Assembly (NCBI GenBank): GCA_002104535.1
Contig: NBOG01000003.1
Location: 186,001-250,000, forward strand
Length of the DNA: 64,000 bases
Reading direction: 5' to 3'
Source: Cognaticolwellia sediminilitoris
Lineage (GTDB): Bacteria > Pseudomonadota > Gammaproteobacteria > Enterobacterales > Alteromonadaceae
In this document: in pieces, positions 7,982-17,624 of the stretch
Position numbering within the stretch: position 1 is the stretch's first letter
Layout of the letters: each line of letters begins with the position of its first letter
Program-made: the position numbers and the translations under genes
Notes under the pieces: model-generated
Seen by the model: the letters and a program-made list of their open reading frames with translations, nothing else
Told to the model about the DNA's origin: nothing
Database searches by the model: none

Positions 7982-10459
7982 ATGAAATCATTCTTCGGTT
8001 CACAAAGATTAAGCTTGTTATGGAAGGTATTATTAGTTCTATTTTTATTCCAGGCTATTGTATTGAGTGTTTATGCATACATTAGTAAACAAGAAATTAA
8101 TAAGCGTTTCTTACAAGAAAAAGTGCAACTGAAGACAACCTCCAAAACTTACTTTCAAAAAGCTGTTAATAACCATATTTATGATATTCAGGATAAAATA
8201 TATGCAATAAATCACAGCGATGTCACTTCAGTTGATGCACTTATAGAGCATTTCGATACTCAGTGGCCTAATTTGTCAGTGGAGTGGGGCTTAAGTGGTG
8301 TTGCTATTTACGACCTTGAACAAAAACAATTATATCAACAAGGTAATATAAACCTATTACCAGTAAAGTTAGAGTTTGAGCAGGTTAACTCAACGCGAGA
8401 GCCGATGAGCTACCTCGTTTGTCTTGAGCTTTGTGAAGTAAATATATTAATACCCTTAAGCTTTTATGGCGAAGCAGTGTTCTTGCAAATTAATACCAAC
8501 CTATTTAATCCTATCTCTAAGTTTCAAGATGTCCTGCAATTAAAAACAGCGATCGTAACGACAAATAGAGTGTTTGAGACTGAAGCGAAAACAGCTGTTA
8601 TACCGCTTGCAGCGGCTGAAAACTGGTTAGACAATTCATTGACAATGTTAAGAAAAGACGCAAACCCGGCATATTATGAGTTGTTAAATGTTGCTAGCAA
8701 ACAAAGCGATTTTCAGACGTTGGTGGCACAAGGCAGTAGAATAATTTATCAAAATAAATCTTATTTCATCATAGGATTTAGAATTCCGCTTGAAGAGCTT
8801 TCGACTAGTTACTTGATTATTTTCAATGATATTAGCGAAGCCAATAAACTCGATGAAGAATTTCATCGCTCTTTTATATTGTTCTCCTTAGTTACCCTTA
8901 TAATTATGTTTTTTATTATTTTAGCTGTGCTGTGGCGTCCTATCGCAAGGTTAAAAGAACTTCGAGATTACTTACCATCTCTAGCGACAGACAGTCAAAT
9001 AAAGGTATTTCCTGCGGCAACTAACTCCCGATTATTTGTTGATGAAATTGATAACTTGGAGAAAACATCTACTGATCTGGCTAACCGACTTAACGAATTA
9101 AATAACGTGGTCGATAAACGTGAAGCTGAATTAAAAGAAATGGCGATGTTCGATAATCTAACAGGATTAGCAAATCGAACAAACTTTATTTCTTCATTAA
9201 AACATAAAGTTGCCAATATCAAAGATGATCAATTTGTTACTTTATTTTTTATCGATCTTGATCGCTTTAAGCACATAAACGATACCTTAGGGCATCATGT
9301 TGGTGATGAAATTTTAAAGATAGTTTCAAAACGCATTCATAACACTGTTCGTGACACCGATGTTGTTGCTCGTTTAGGCGGCGATGAGTTTACTGTATTA
9401 TTATGTAACCTTCATACCCGCAAAGAAGTGATTAAAATAGTGCAGTTACTGTTAAAGAACTTTGAACATCCTGCCAATGTTTTCGATATGACAGTTAATA
9501 TTCAACTGAGTATTGGTATCACAATGATAACTGATCCAACTGATGCCGTTACTGAGGTAATGAAAAAAGCCGATATTGCTATGTATAGCGCCAAAAATGA
9601 TAAAGATAAGCGTTTTTCATTTTTTGAATCACACATGGAAAACACTATTGTTAATCAATTTAATTTAATTAATGATTTTTCATATGCTTTATCCAATGAT
9701 GAATTTGAGCTTTATTTCCAACCATTTCACTCTTTAGAACATGACAGCTTAATAGGGTTCGAATGTCTTATACGTTGGCAACATGCAGAACAGGGGCTTA
9801 TCATGCCTGACGTGTTTTTGCCGATCATTAAAAAGACAAAATATATGCGTGAGCTAGAACATTGGATATTGGAAGAGGGCATCAAGAGTTGTAAGCAACT
9901 TAATAAGCTGAGCTCAGTACCTATAAAATGTGCTATTAATTTTAGTGCTGATATATTTATGTCCAAAAATATTGTGCAAAAGCTGAAGCATTTATTAGCT
10001 CGATTTGACTTAGCACCAGAGCTGATCAGTATCGAAATAGTTGAAGATACTCTAGTGCAAGACATAGATGCTGCAATTACACGTTGTGATCAATTTAGGA
10101 GTCTAGGGGTTAGTATATCAATTGATGACTTTGGCGTGGGTTATTCATCTCTTAATTATTTAAGGAGAATTCCTGCGGATAATATAAAAATTGATCGTAG
10201 TTTTATTAGTGAAATTGACCAAGCAGAAACAGACGAAAATAACAGTAATGTAAAAGTATTATCTTCGCTGATCGATCTTATACTGTCACTTAATAAAACA
10301 ATTATTGCTGAGGGAATTGAAACCAGAGAGCAACACAACTGGTTAGCAAAACAAGGTTGTTCAGTCGGCCAGGGTTACTTTTATGATAGGCCACTTGTAT
10401 TTAATAAAGCACTGTCATTAGTTTCGAAAGAAGATTGCCATCACAATACTGTTGGTTAA
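7982..10459 (+). CDS. Membrane GGDEF-EAL cyclic-di-GMP signalling protein
   Basis: 825 residues. A first membrane helix (about 13-33) and a second (about 295-320) bracket a ~260-residue periplasmic sensor without a motif I recognise; a short HAMP-like helix and coiled segment follows. The diguanylate cyclase domain has an intact GGDEF at 466-470. The EAL domain has ECLIRW at 594-599 (an ExLxR motif), IDDFGVGYSSL with the paired Asp starting at 715, KIDRSF, AEGIET and QGYFYDRP, so both synthesis and breakdown of c-di-GMP look possible. It is the third gene of the PstS-like/porin unit, and the periplasmic domain may read the state of the small binding protein; that link is inference. Confidence 0.92.
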   Translation: MKSFFGSQRLSLLWKVLLVLFLFQAIVLSVYAYISKQEINKRFLQEKVQLKTTSKTYFQKAVNNHIYDIQDKIYAINHSDVTSVDALIEHFDTQWPNLSVEWGLSGVAIYDLEQKQLYQQGNINLLPVKLEFEQVNSTREPMSYLVCLELCEVNILIPLSFYGEAVFLQINTNLFNPISKFQDVLQLKTAIVTTNRVFETEAKTAVIPLAAAENWLDNSLTMLRKDANPAYYELLNVASKQSDFQTLVAQGSRIIYQNKSYFIIGFRIPLEELSTSYLIIFNDISEANKLDEEFHRSFILFSLVTLIIMFFIILAVLWRPIARLKELRDYLPSLATDSQIKVFPAATNSRLFVDEIDNLEKTSTDLANRLNELNNVVDKREAELKEMAMFDNLTGLANRTNFISSLKHKVANIKDDQFVTLFFIDLDRFKHINDTLGHHVGDEILKIVSKRIHNTVRDTDVVARLGGDEFTVLLCNLHTRKEVIKIVQLLLKNFEHPANVFDMTVNIQLSIGITMITDPTDAVTEVMKKADIAMYSAKNDKDKRFSFFESHMENTIVNQFNLINDFSYALSNDEFELYFQPFHSLEHDSLIGFECLIRWQHAEQGLIMPDVFLPIIKKTKYMRELEHWILEEGIKSCKQLNKLSSVPIKCAINFSADIFMSKNIVQKLKHLLARFDLAPELISIEIVEDTLVQDIDAAITRCDQFRSLGVSISIDDFGVGYSSLNYLRRIPADNIKIDRSFISEIDQAETDENNSNVKVLSSLIDLILSLNKTIIAEGIETREQHNWLAKQGCSVGQGYFYDRPLVFNKALSLVSKEDCHHNTVG

Positions 10460-10494
10460 TCTTGCTTGGTTAGATAACATATAAGTTTAGTTAA

Positions 10495-10719
10495 CTAATC
10501 GCCGCCGCCGCCACAGTCTCCACCACCAGAGTCACCACTAAAACCCCCACTATCGCCCCAACCAGAACCCCTTCCTGAAGAAGTAGCAAATGCTGATAAT
10601 ATTAAAATCACTCCTGCTACTAGCAATACCCAGCCAAGTTTATCTGAGTTTTCAACAGTAATCTTATCACCGCCCAGCCATGTTAAAAAAGCACCGATAG
10701 CTAAATTAGTTAATTTCAT
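10495..10719 (-). CDS. Small membrane protein with Gly/Asp/Cys-rich tail
   Basis: 74 residues. Two hydrophobic stretches (about 3-15 and 28-44) are followed by a low-complexity tail, SSGRGSGWGDSGGFSGDS and then a run of Gly, Asp and one Cys to the end. An AGGGAGATAAC ribosome-binding stretch precedes the ATG. It converges on the GGDEF-EAL gene with 35 bp between the stop codons. Gly-rich tails of this kind occur in several small envelope proteins, but I cannot name a family or function. Codon bias of the tail (GGT/GGC, GAC) and the good Shine-Dalgarno make it a likely real gene. Confidence 0.65.
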   Translation of the reverse strand: MKLTNLAIGAFLTWLGGDKITVENSDKLGWVLLVAGVILILSAFATSSGRGSGWGDSGGFSGDSGGGDCGGGGD

Positions 10720-10871
10720 GTTATCTCCCTGACAACTTTATTTGTTTTATAAAATTGTAACCTGTAATCCTCCATAAAATCAAAATGTAGATAAAACTTG
10801 CTAGAATGGATAATTCAGTATTGCTTTTGGCTGTTATAAACTTTAAAACTAAGTAAATAACAGCCTGATCA

Positions 10872-12983
10872 CTATTCCCGTAATAGTGAGATAAAGAAAC
10901 TCATTTCTAATGCTTTGTCTCTTAAACTTTTGAAACGACCTGACGCGCCGCCATGGCCAGCATCCATATCGGTTTTAAAAAGTAGTAAGTTATCATCAGT
11001 TTTAAACTCTCTAAGTTTCGCTACCCATTTCATCGGTTCAAAATATTGAACCTGCGAATCATGCAACCCGGTAGTTACTAAAATATTAGGGTAGGCCTGT
11101 GCGGTTATATTATCGATTGGTGAATAACCTAAAATATTTTCATAGGCTTGGGGCTCATTTGGGTTACCCCATTCGTCATATTCGTTGGTGGTAAGCGGAA
11201 TAGATTCATCTAACATGGTAGTAAGCACATCTAGAAACGGTACATGTGCGCCAATACCAAGGTAAAGTTCGGGTGCTTGGTTTACGATTGCGCCCATTAA
11301 TAAACCACCGGCACTACCACCTGAGGCAAATATTTTTTCTTTCGCGCCATAGCCTTTTTGAACCAATGCTTTGGTAACGTCAATAAAATCGTTAAAGGTA
11401 TTTTGTTTATGTAACATTTTACCGTTGTCATACCACTGTCTGCCGAGCATTTCTGAGCCACGCACATGGGCAATAACATAAACAAAGCCTCGGTCGAGTA
11501 AACTTAAGGTTTGGCTTGAAAAGTTAGGGTCAATAGTAATGCCATAAGCGCCGTAACCATATTGAAGTAGGGGGTTAGTACCATCTTTTTTGAATAAATC
11601 TCGTCGATAAACTAGTGATACAGGCACTTGCACACCATCACGTGCAGTAATAAATAACCGCTCAGATTGATAATTGTCTCTGTTAAATTCACCTAATACT
11701 TTCTGTTGTTTAAGCAGGTTTCGCTCACCAGTGGCTAAATCAAATTCAAATAAACTGCCGGGGGTAGTTAAGCTTGAATAATATAGTCTTGCACGTGTAC
11801 TTGATGGCTCAGGATTATCACCAAGACAAGCGAAGTAGCAAGGGTCGTCAAACGACAGGGGATATTGGTGTCCTGCATTATCTCCGCCTGTGGTGTGAAC
11901 CACAAAGCGTATTTGGCCATTTTCCCGCTCTGTTACAACAATAAAGTCATGAAATAATTCAATGCCTTCAAGTAATACATCAGTTCTATGTTCAATCACT
12001 TCTTGCCAGTTATTGATATCATGAACTTGTTCGACACTGGCTTTCATCAATTTGAAATTTTTAGCTTGGTAATTACTGATAATATAGAAATATTCACCCA
12101 TTTTATCAGCGTGATATTCGTGTTGCTCTATAAAAGGAAATAAATCGACAAATTCGCCATTAGCATCATCAGCACTAAGCGCTAAACAATGGGTTGATTC
12201 AGTAGCATGCAAACAAATATATATTTTCGAGTCATCTCTGCTTTTATCTAAACTTAAATAAAAGCTGTGATCGTGCTCTTCATAAACTAAAACATCATCA
12301 CTTTGTGGTGTACCTAACTTATGCCGATAAACTTGTGTTCCTAACAAGGTTTCTAAGTCTTTTTTTACATAAAAAACCGTTTGATTATCATTCGCCCAGA
12401 CTATTTGGCCTTCAGTTTCTATCAACACATCATCTAAATATGCATTTGATACTTTAGCTTCATATAAATCTTTAAAATAAATGGTATAAATCCGGCGACT
12501 ATCGGTATCTTCAGATATTGACATAAGTTGATCGTTTGGGCTTATCGAAACATCACCCAAATCATAAAATTCATGTGCTTTAGCGCGTTCATTCACATCT
12601 AATAATAGTGTTTTGTTAGCACCGTCAAAACTAGTTGCACGATAAAAGTTTGAGAATTCTTGTTCACCATTAATTTCACTGTGGTACCAATATTTACCAT
12701 CTTTAGCCGGTACAGAATTATCGTCTTTAACAATTCTAGCTTTAAGCTCTTGAAACAACGTTTCTTGTAATGGTTTTTGATCAGCTAACATAGTATCTGC
12801 ATAATTATTTTCAGCATCTAAGTGAGCTAATATTTTTTTGTCACACCGTTCATCGTCACGCATCCAATAATAGTTATCAGTACGTTGATGATTGTGGATT
12901 GTCATTTCATGGGGAATTTTTTCAGCGATAGGTGCATTGATGTTAATTCTTGATTTATCGGACATAAGTAAGGATGTTGGCAC
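10872..12983 (-). CDS. ptrB: Oligopeptidase B (S9A prolyl oligopeptidase family)
   Basis: 703 residues from a GTG start, close to the E. coli enzyme (686). It cleaves short peptides after basic residues in the cytoplasm. An N-terminal seven-bladed propeller is followed by an alpha/beta-hydrolase domain with the nucleophile in GGSAGG (Ser557), the acid in LHDSQVQY and His677 in DAGHGG. The YRRDLFKKDGTNPLLQYGYG and FIDVTKALVQKGY segments are typical of oligopeptidase B. The GTG at 12983 is chosen because AGGAG lies six bases upstream. An upstream ATG (13034) has no such signal, and a downstream ATG (12965) is also possible. Transcribed alone. Confidence 0.9.
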   Translation of the reverse strand: MPTSLLMSDKSRININAPIAEKIPHEMTIHNHQRTDNYYWMRDDERCDKKILAHLDAENNYADTMLADQKPLQETLFQELKARIVKDDNSVPAKDGKYWYHSEINGEQEFSNFYRATSFDGANKTLLLDVNERAKAHEFYDLGDVSISPNDQLMSISEDTDSRRIYTIYFKDLYEAKVSNAYLDDVLIETEGQIVWANDNQTVFYVKKDLETLLGTQVYRHKLGTPQSDDVLVYEEHDHSFYLSLDKSRDDSKIYICLHATESTHCLALSADDANGEFVDLFPFIEQHEYHADKMGEYFYIISNYQAKNFKLMKASVEQVHDINNWQEVIEHRTDVLLEGIELFHDFIVVTERENGQIRFVVHTTGGDNAGHQYPLSFDDPCYFACLGDNPEPSSTRARLYYSSLTTPGSLFEFDLATGERNLLKQQKVLGEFNRDNYQSERLFITARDGVQVPVSLVYRRDLFKKDGTNPLLQYGYGAYGITIDPNFSSQTLSLLDRGFVYVIAHVRGSEMLGRQWYDNGKMLHKQNTFNDFIDVTKALVQKGYGAKEKIFASGGSAGGLLMGAIVNQAPELYLGIGAHVPFLDVLTTMLDESIPLTTNEYDEWGNPNEPQAYENILGYSPIDNITAQAYPNILVTTGLHDSQVQYFEPMKWVAKLREFKTDDNLLLFKTDMDAGHGGASGRFKSLRDKALEMSFFISLLRE

Positions 12984-12989
12984 TAAGTG

Positions 12990-12994
12990 CTCCT
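12990..12994 (-). promoter_or_regulatory. Ribosome-binding site deciding the ptrB GTG start
   Basis: On the minus strand AGGAG is followed by six bases and then GTG at 12983. This perfect core and spacing favour GTG over the ATG codons at 13034 and 12965, neither of which has a comparable site. Confidence 0.6.
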
Positions 12995-13267
12995 GTAAAA
13001 GTGGTATGATTGCAAGCCTAAAATCGCAATTCAATTGGCAAGTCTATCGAGCTTTAATCAATTAAGTTAGTAAATTCTTTATAAAAGTAAATTAAGTCTA
13101 ACGTTTAACAGTAACAAAAGGTCTTAAATCTGATGTTACTGTTATAATGTTTTAAAATAACAATTTAAAATCAAATCATTGCGCTATAGATTAAGTCAAT
13201 TTTACTTGGCTTAGTATCTCTTATAATCAGCATCATCATCGCATTCTAAGATAACAGGGAGTTAATT

Positions 13268-14146
13268 ATGATAATAATCAATCACAATGTAAGCTTAAAC
13301 TTTTTAAGCCCAATTTTGATTACATTACTCTTAATAATAGGAGTGGGGTGTTCAGCAAATAAAAATAATACAGCTGAAATAACAGTAAATAATGAGCCCG
13401 CTCTAAAAGGCCCTTATGAAATAGCGGCAGAAAAAAATCAGCCCAGTGTGATTCATTATCAACAACCCGACGATTCTCTAAGATTTATTAACGAGCCTAT
13501 CTTCAAATTTAATCACACTGTTTACCGTTACATTTTAAGTCCACTTGCAATTGGGTATGAAAAAATAGTTCCTACGCCAATTAATACAGGAATAGGTAAT
13601 TTCTTTTATAATTTACGGGAGCCACTTTATGCCGTTAATCATCTGTTACAAGGCGAGTTTACTAAGTCAGGGCATAGCCTTGCTCGTGCAGTGATTAATA
13701 GCACGGTTGGCTTGCTGGGTATATTTGATGCAGCGAATGGATTAATGGAGATTGAACGCAATAAAACAAAATTTGGTGATACTTTAGAGTCATATGGAGT
13801 TGGCCAAGGTGCTTATCTCGTTTTACCTTTACTGGGTCCTTCTGACCTACGCGATACTGCATCGCTAACTTTTAATTACTTCGCCCATCCTCTTAACTTT
13901 ATTAATGATGAAGAGGTTGCTGCACAATTGTTACTGGTTGATGGGATACAAGCTCAAATACCTATTTTATCAAAATACCCTGTTGTATTAGCTGATGTTG
14001 AAAATCCTTATGAATTTGTCCGTAATTTATATATGCAAAACGCATTACGAGATGGACAAGCACGTAGAAATGAAATTTTTAAAACTGAAAAGCAAAAGCA
14101 ACAAAGCGAGAAATCAGTACAACACAACAATACTACGGTTGAATAA
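13268..14146 (+). CDS. mlaA: MlaA (VacJ) outer-membrane lipoprotein of phospholipid transport
   Basis: 292 residues. A long hydrophobic signal ends in the lipobox IGVGC (Cys28). The mature domain carries the MlaA signature blocks NEPIFKFNHTVYRYILSP, GNFFYNLREPLYAVNHLLQG, GLLGIFDAA, FGDTLESYGVGQGAYLVLP and LGPSDLRD. MlaA removes phospholipids from the outer leaflet of the outer membrane and passes them to MlaC. The start follows CAGGGAGTTAATT. A charged C-terminal tail (KTEKQKQQSEK) extends beyond the core. The stop is only 2 bp before the MMPL-type permease gene, so the two are cotranscribed; no mlaBCDEF genes are nearby. Confidence 0.93.
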   Translation: MIIINHNVSLNFLSPILITLLLIIGVGCSANKNNTAEITVNNEPALKGPYEIAAEKNQPSVIHYQQPDDSLRFINEPIFKFNHTVYRYILSPLAIGYEKIVPTPINTGIGNFFYNLREPLYAVNHLLQGEFTKSGHSLARAVINSTVGLLGIFDAANGLMEIERNKTKFGDTLESYGVGQGAYLVLPLLGPSDLRDTASLTFNYFAHPLNFINDEEVAAQLLLVDGIQAQIPILSKYPVVLADVENPYEFVRNLYMQNALRDGQARRNEIFKTEKQKQQSEKSVQHNNTTVE

Positions 14147-14148
14147 CT

Positions 14149-16548
14149 ATGTTTAAACAAAACAGCACTATTTTAGCCTATGTTGTCGGTATAATTTTTA
14201 CCGTACTAACCGCTATTTTAGGTTGGCAAGCCCAGTATTTTGAAATAGATGCTTCAGCCGATACTTTACTTGTTGAAAACAATAAACATTACATTTTAAC
14301 CCAGCTTGCTGATCAACGTTATGGCTCTGAAGAGTTCATTTTAATAGCATTTAAGCCCAATAACGATCAATTATTTGCAAGCGAAAATTTAACGGCAGTG
14401 TCTAAGATTGGTAAAGAAATTGAAGCCATTTCACGGGTTAAACAAGTAAAAAGCATTGTTAATATGCCAATTTTTTCGGCTGCTAATACAGTTTCAGCCG
14501 ATGCAGTTAATCTCACTTGGGAAAAAGAACAGTTTGATGAACAAACTTTATCGCTTAGTTTAAAACAACACCCTTTATATGAAGGCTTATTGATTAACAA
14601 AGATCAAACAGCTATGTCGTTACAAGTTGTTTTTAAATCTAACCTCAAAATTGAGAAAATAAAACACCAAATAATTGATATAAAACGTCATTTATTAACC
14701 CGTGAACTAACTGAGCCAGAACTTAATTCACTTGATTTACTCAAGCAAAAACAACAAGAACTAAACAAAGACCTAGAACAAACTCGTATTGATGAAATTG
14801 AAAGTATCCGCGCAATATTATTACCATATAAAAATAGTGGGGCCTTTTATTTAGGTGGTAATAACTTACTTTCTTATGAATTAATTCAAATTATTGAATC
14901 TGATTTAGTACTGTTTGGCTCGTTAATTATTTTGGTAGTTATTTTTTTACTGTGGTTTCTTTTTAGACAATTAAGTTGGATTGTTTTACCCATTGTGTGT
15001 TGTGCCACGAGTGTTGTTATGACTTTAGGGTTATTGGCCGCACTGGATTTTAAAGTAACCGTTATATCAGCCAATGTTTTCGCACTACAAATTATATTAT
15101 CGTTGGCTATGATCATTCACCTTATCGTGCATTACCAAGAGTTAGTATTAGCACACACGGATTGGACTCATAAGAAACTTGTAATTGAAACCATAAAACA
15201 AAAGATAAACCCTTGTTTCTATGCTGGATTAACAACTACCATTGGCTTTGGATCGCTTATTTTTAGTGGTGTTCAACCAGTTATAAGTTTTGGTTGGATG
15301 ATGGTTGTTGCCATGTTGGTTAGTTTTATTGTTAGCTTAGCTTTTTTTCCTGCTTTACTACTGGCGTTATTTAAAAAACAAGATTTTGTTAAACAGCATC
15401 AAAAAATAGAAAGGGCAATGATTGCAACCGCGAATCTTGCGAAATCTCAACCTAAAAAGATAGTACTAATTTCAGTAATAATAACAATTATTGGTGTGCT
15501 TGGATGCTTAAAGCTGACGGCTGAAAATAGTTTTTTAAACTACTTTAGTGAATCGACTGATGTTAGAAAAGAATTAACATTCATTGATCAAGAGTTTGGC
15601 GGTTCAACTCCGTTTGACCTATTACTCGATATTCCAGAAAAGCAGACAATTTCCGATCTTGTTATTTCTGCTGAAACGGTTCAAACCATTACCGCTATTC
15701 AAAACATGTTAGCTAAGCAGCAAGCCATTGGTGCCATTACCTCAATAGCTGACTTTACAAAAATAGCGCAAGTCGTAAATGGAAAACCGTTAACAGAGTA
15801 TGAACTGACAGCTTTATACAAAAGCTTAGATCCCAATCTACAACAAGAATTATTTGGTGCTTATTTTTCAGAAAAAGATAATCAAGTAAGAATTTCTATG
15901 CGAGTACAAGACAGTACTGTAGAACTTAACAGAGCTGACTTATTAGCAGAAATTCACCAAGAATTGTCGGTAATGGGCATTGAGAAGCAACATTATACTT
16001 TGACTGGCTTATTCATTCTTTACCAAGACGTATTGTCTCGCTTGGTTGACTCTCAACTAACCACAATCTTGATTGTTTATGCTGCTATGGCATTGACACT
16101 CATGATTATTTTTTCATCCTTTAAAGTGGCTTGGATTGCTTTAATACCTAATTTAATTACAACCTCTGTGATCATGGGTATTCTAGGTATTTTTTCTATT
16201 CCTTTAGATTTAATGACCATAACTATTGCCGCTGTTGCTATGGGGATTTCCATGGATGATACCATTCATTATATTCATCGATATTTAGCTGAAATCAAAG
16301 ACAATAAATCAAGCAGTGATGAATGGATTAAACGAACCAACTTATCCGTTGGCTATGCCTTAATTTATACCACAACTGTTATTGTTATTGGTTTTGGCAC
16401 ATTAGTATTTTCTAATTTTGTACCTAGTATGTTGTTTGGATTACTGACAAGTGTGGCGATGATCGTAGCATTAGTTACAGATATCACCACGTTGCCGGTG
16501 TTATTGAAGAAATATCTACCCAATAGTAAAAGTGAGTCTGTTGAATGA
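14149..16548 (+). CDS. RND/MMPL-family membrane transporter paired with MlaA
   Basis: 799 residues in the duplicated RND layout: an N-terminal helix (about 8-25), a periplasmic loop containing a coiled-coil (LLKQKQQELNKDLEQTR near 195), five or six helices (about 250-410), a second periplasmic domain (about 460-635) and a final helix block to 790. The second membrane block carries the acidic motif GISMDDTIHYIHRY. This resembles the sterol-sensing/MMPL exporters of the COG1033 type, which move lipids or hydrophobic molecules. The 2-bp spacing after mlaA suggests a joint role in lipid trafficking between membranes. No periplasmic adaptor or TolC-like channel is next to it. Confidence 0.85.
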   Translation: MFKQNSTILAYVVGIIFTVLTAILGWQAQYFEIDASADTLLVENNKHYILTQLADQRYGSEEFILIAFKPNNDQLFASENLTAVSKIGKEIEAISRVKQVKSIVNMPIFSAANTVSADAVNLTWEKEQFDEQTLSLSLKQHPLYEGLLINKDQTAMSLQVVFKSNLKIEKIKHQIIDIKRHLLTRELTEPELNSLDLLKQKQQELNKDLEQTRIDEIESIRAILLPYKNSGAFYLGGNNLLSYELIQIIESDLVLFGSLIILVVIFLLWFLFRQLSWIVLPIVCCATSVVMTLGLLAALDFKVTVISANVFALQIILSLAMIIHLIVHYQELVLAHTDWTHKKLVIETIKQKINPCFYAGLTTTIGFGSLIFSGVQPVISFGWMMVVAMLVSFIVSLAFFPALLLALFKKQDFVKQHQKIERAMIATANLAKSQPKKIVLISVIITIIGVLGCLKLTAENSFLNYFSESTDVRKELTFIDQEFGGSTPFDLLLDIPEKQTISDLVISAETVQTITAIQNMLAKQQAIGAITSIADFTKIAQVVNGKPLTEYELTALYKSLDPNLQQELFGAYFSEKDNQVRISMRVQDSTVELNRADLLAEIHQELSVMGIEKQHYTLTGLFILYQDVLSRLVDSQLTTILIVYAAMALTLMIIFSSFKVAWIALIPNLITTSVIMGILGIFSIPLDLMTITIAAVAMGISMDDTIHYIHRYLAEIKDNKSSSDEWIKRTNLSVGYALIYTTTVIVIGFGTLVFSNFVPSMLFGLLTSVAMIVALVTDITTLPVLLKKYLPNSKSESVE

Positions 16549-16614
16549 TGATGGGCTGATAGGTAATCGCGATGTAATAATTACTTAAACTATTTGATTT
16601 TTGGAGTAGAAGTT

Positions 16615-16643
16615 AGACTAAGCATTATCAATATGCTTAGTCT
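16615..16643. terminator. Inverted repeat between convergent genes, possible terminator
   Basis: Perfect 11-bp arms AGACTAAGCAT and ATGCTTAGTCT with a 7-nt loop, lying between the stop of the MMPL gene and the stop of the peptidase gene on the other strand. There is no strong T-run on either side, so intrinsic termination is plausible but not certain. Confidence 0.45.
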
Positions 16644-16668
16644 TAGTTAGTTGAAAGGGTAACTAGAA

Positions 16669-17619
16669 TCAATTAAATGATGCCAGTATTTCTTGTTGTG
16701 TCGCTATAATATTCTCATCGGTAGGGGAAAGTATTATAGCCGCATCGATCATAGTTTTAGCTTTTTCTAATTGACCATTTTTAAGTAGGGCATAAGCGTA
16801 GTTATTCAAATAATAACTTTGTTTATTGCCATAGCTCAGGCCTTTGTCAAACCAATTGATTGCCTGAGCTAAATTAGTTTCACTGTCATCTTGTTCAAAA
16901 TAATAATTGCCTAATACAAAGTAACTTAACCAATTTTCAGGCCAAGCTTTAACGGCTTGTTGTAAGAAAGGTAAAGCAGATGCACCTTTTCCTATCGAGA
17001 TTAAATCTTGGCTAGCACTTATATAAGTAAAGTCGTTTAATGCGCTCGTGGTTTGCGTTGGCGTTAAGGCAGCAACATACCAAAACCTTGCTCGTTGCCA
17101 TGTCCGTTCAAATACCTTCATTCCCACCCGTCTATTTTTAATATCCGCAGAGTGTAAAATAAATTCTTGGGTTTCTAAATCATAGCCCTTAACTACGGCA
17201 TAATGCCAAAGTGGGTACCAAGAAAGCCCTAAGTTTTGTAAAACTATAACCGGTATTTTTTGATGTATTAGCTGCAAAAGCTGCTCTAAAGATCCATGAC
17301 TAACATAGGCTAGAAATTCTTGATTTCTGATGGCCGCGACCATCTCTAATTGTAAGCTACCTTGTCTTTTGGGAATAAAAAGTTGTGGAGCAATACTTTC
17401 TGGCGTTAGCTTTACACCGTTATATTCGAATATTTCGGCAAGTGTTGTTGGTCCACAGTAAAAGGCTTGCTGCGAATAAAATGGCACGTTTTCAATATCA
17501 GATGCCAATGGAATGTTTTTTGGTGGATGCTCAGTTAAATGCAATGTTTGTGGTGGTGTTGAGCAACCAAAAAGTAAAAAAAAGCCAGCAAATATGCCAG
17601 CCTTTATAGTGCTATCCAT
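16669..17619 (-). CDS. PA2778-like C39-type cysteine peptidase lipoprotein with TPR repeats
   Basis: 316 residues. The signal ends in the lipobox LFGC (Cys19). The papain-like C39 domain has its nucleophile in FYCGPTTLAE (Cys55) and its histidine in LWHYAVVKGYD (His139), with the following Asp/Asn region HSADIKNRR. From about 210 to the end lie tetratricopeptide-type helices (LPFLQQAVKAWPENWLSYFV, then AINWFDKGLSYG and AKTMIDAAIILSPTD). This matches the PA2778 family of cysteine peptidases. It is 5 bp downstream of the small PA2779-like gene, the usual partner, so the two form an operon. The substrate is unknown. Confidence 0.82.
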   Translation of the reverse strand: MDSTIKAGIFAGFFLLFGCSTPPQTLHLTEHPPKNIPLASDIENVPFYSQQAFYCGPTTLAEIFEYNGVKLTPESIAPQLFIPKRQGSLQLEMVAAIRNQEFLAYVSHGSLEQLLQLIHQKIPVIVLQNLGLSWYPLWHYAVVKGYDLETQEFILHSADIKNRRVGMKVFERTWQRARFWYVAALTPTQTTSALNDFTYISASQDLISIGKGASALPFLQQAVKAWPENWLSYFVLGNYYFEQDDSETNLAQAINWFDKGLSYGNKQSYYLNNYAYALLKNGQLEKAKTMIDAAIILSPTDENIIATQQEILASFN

Positions 17620-17624
17620 TACTT

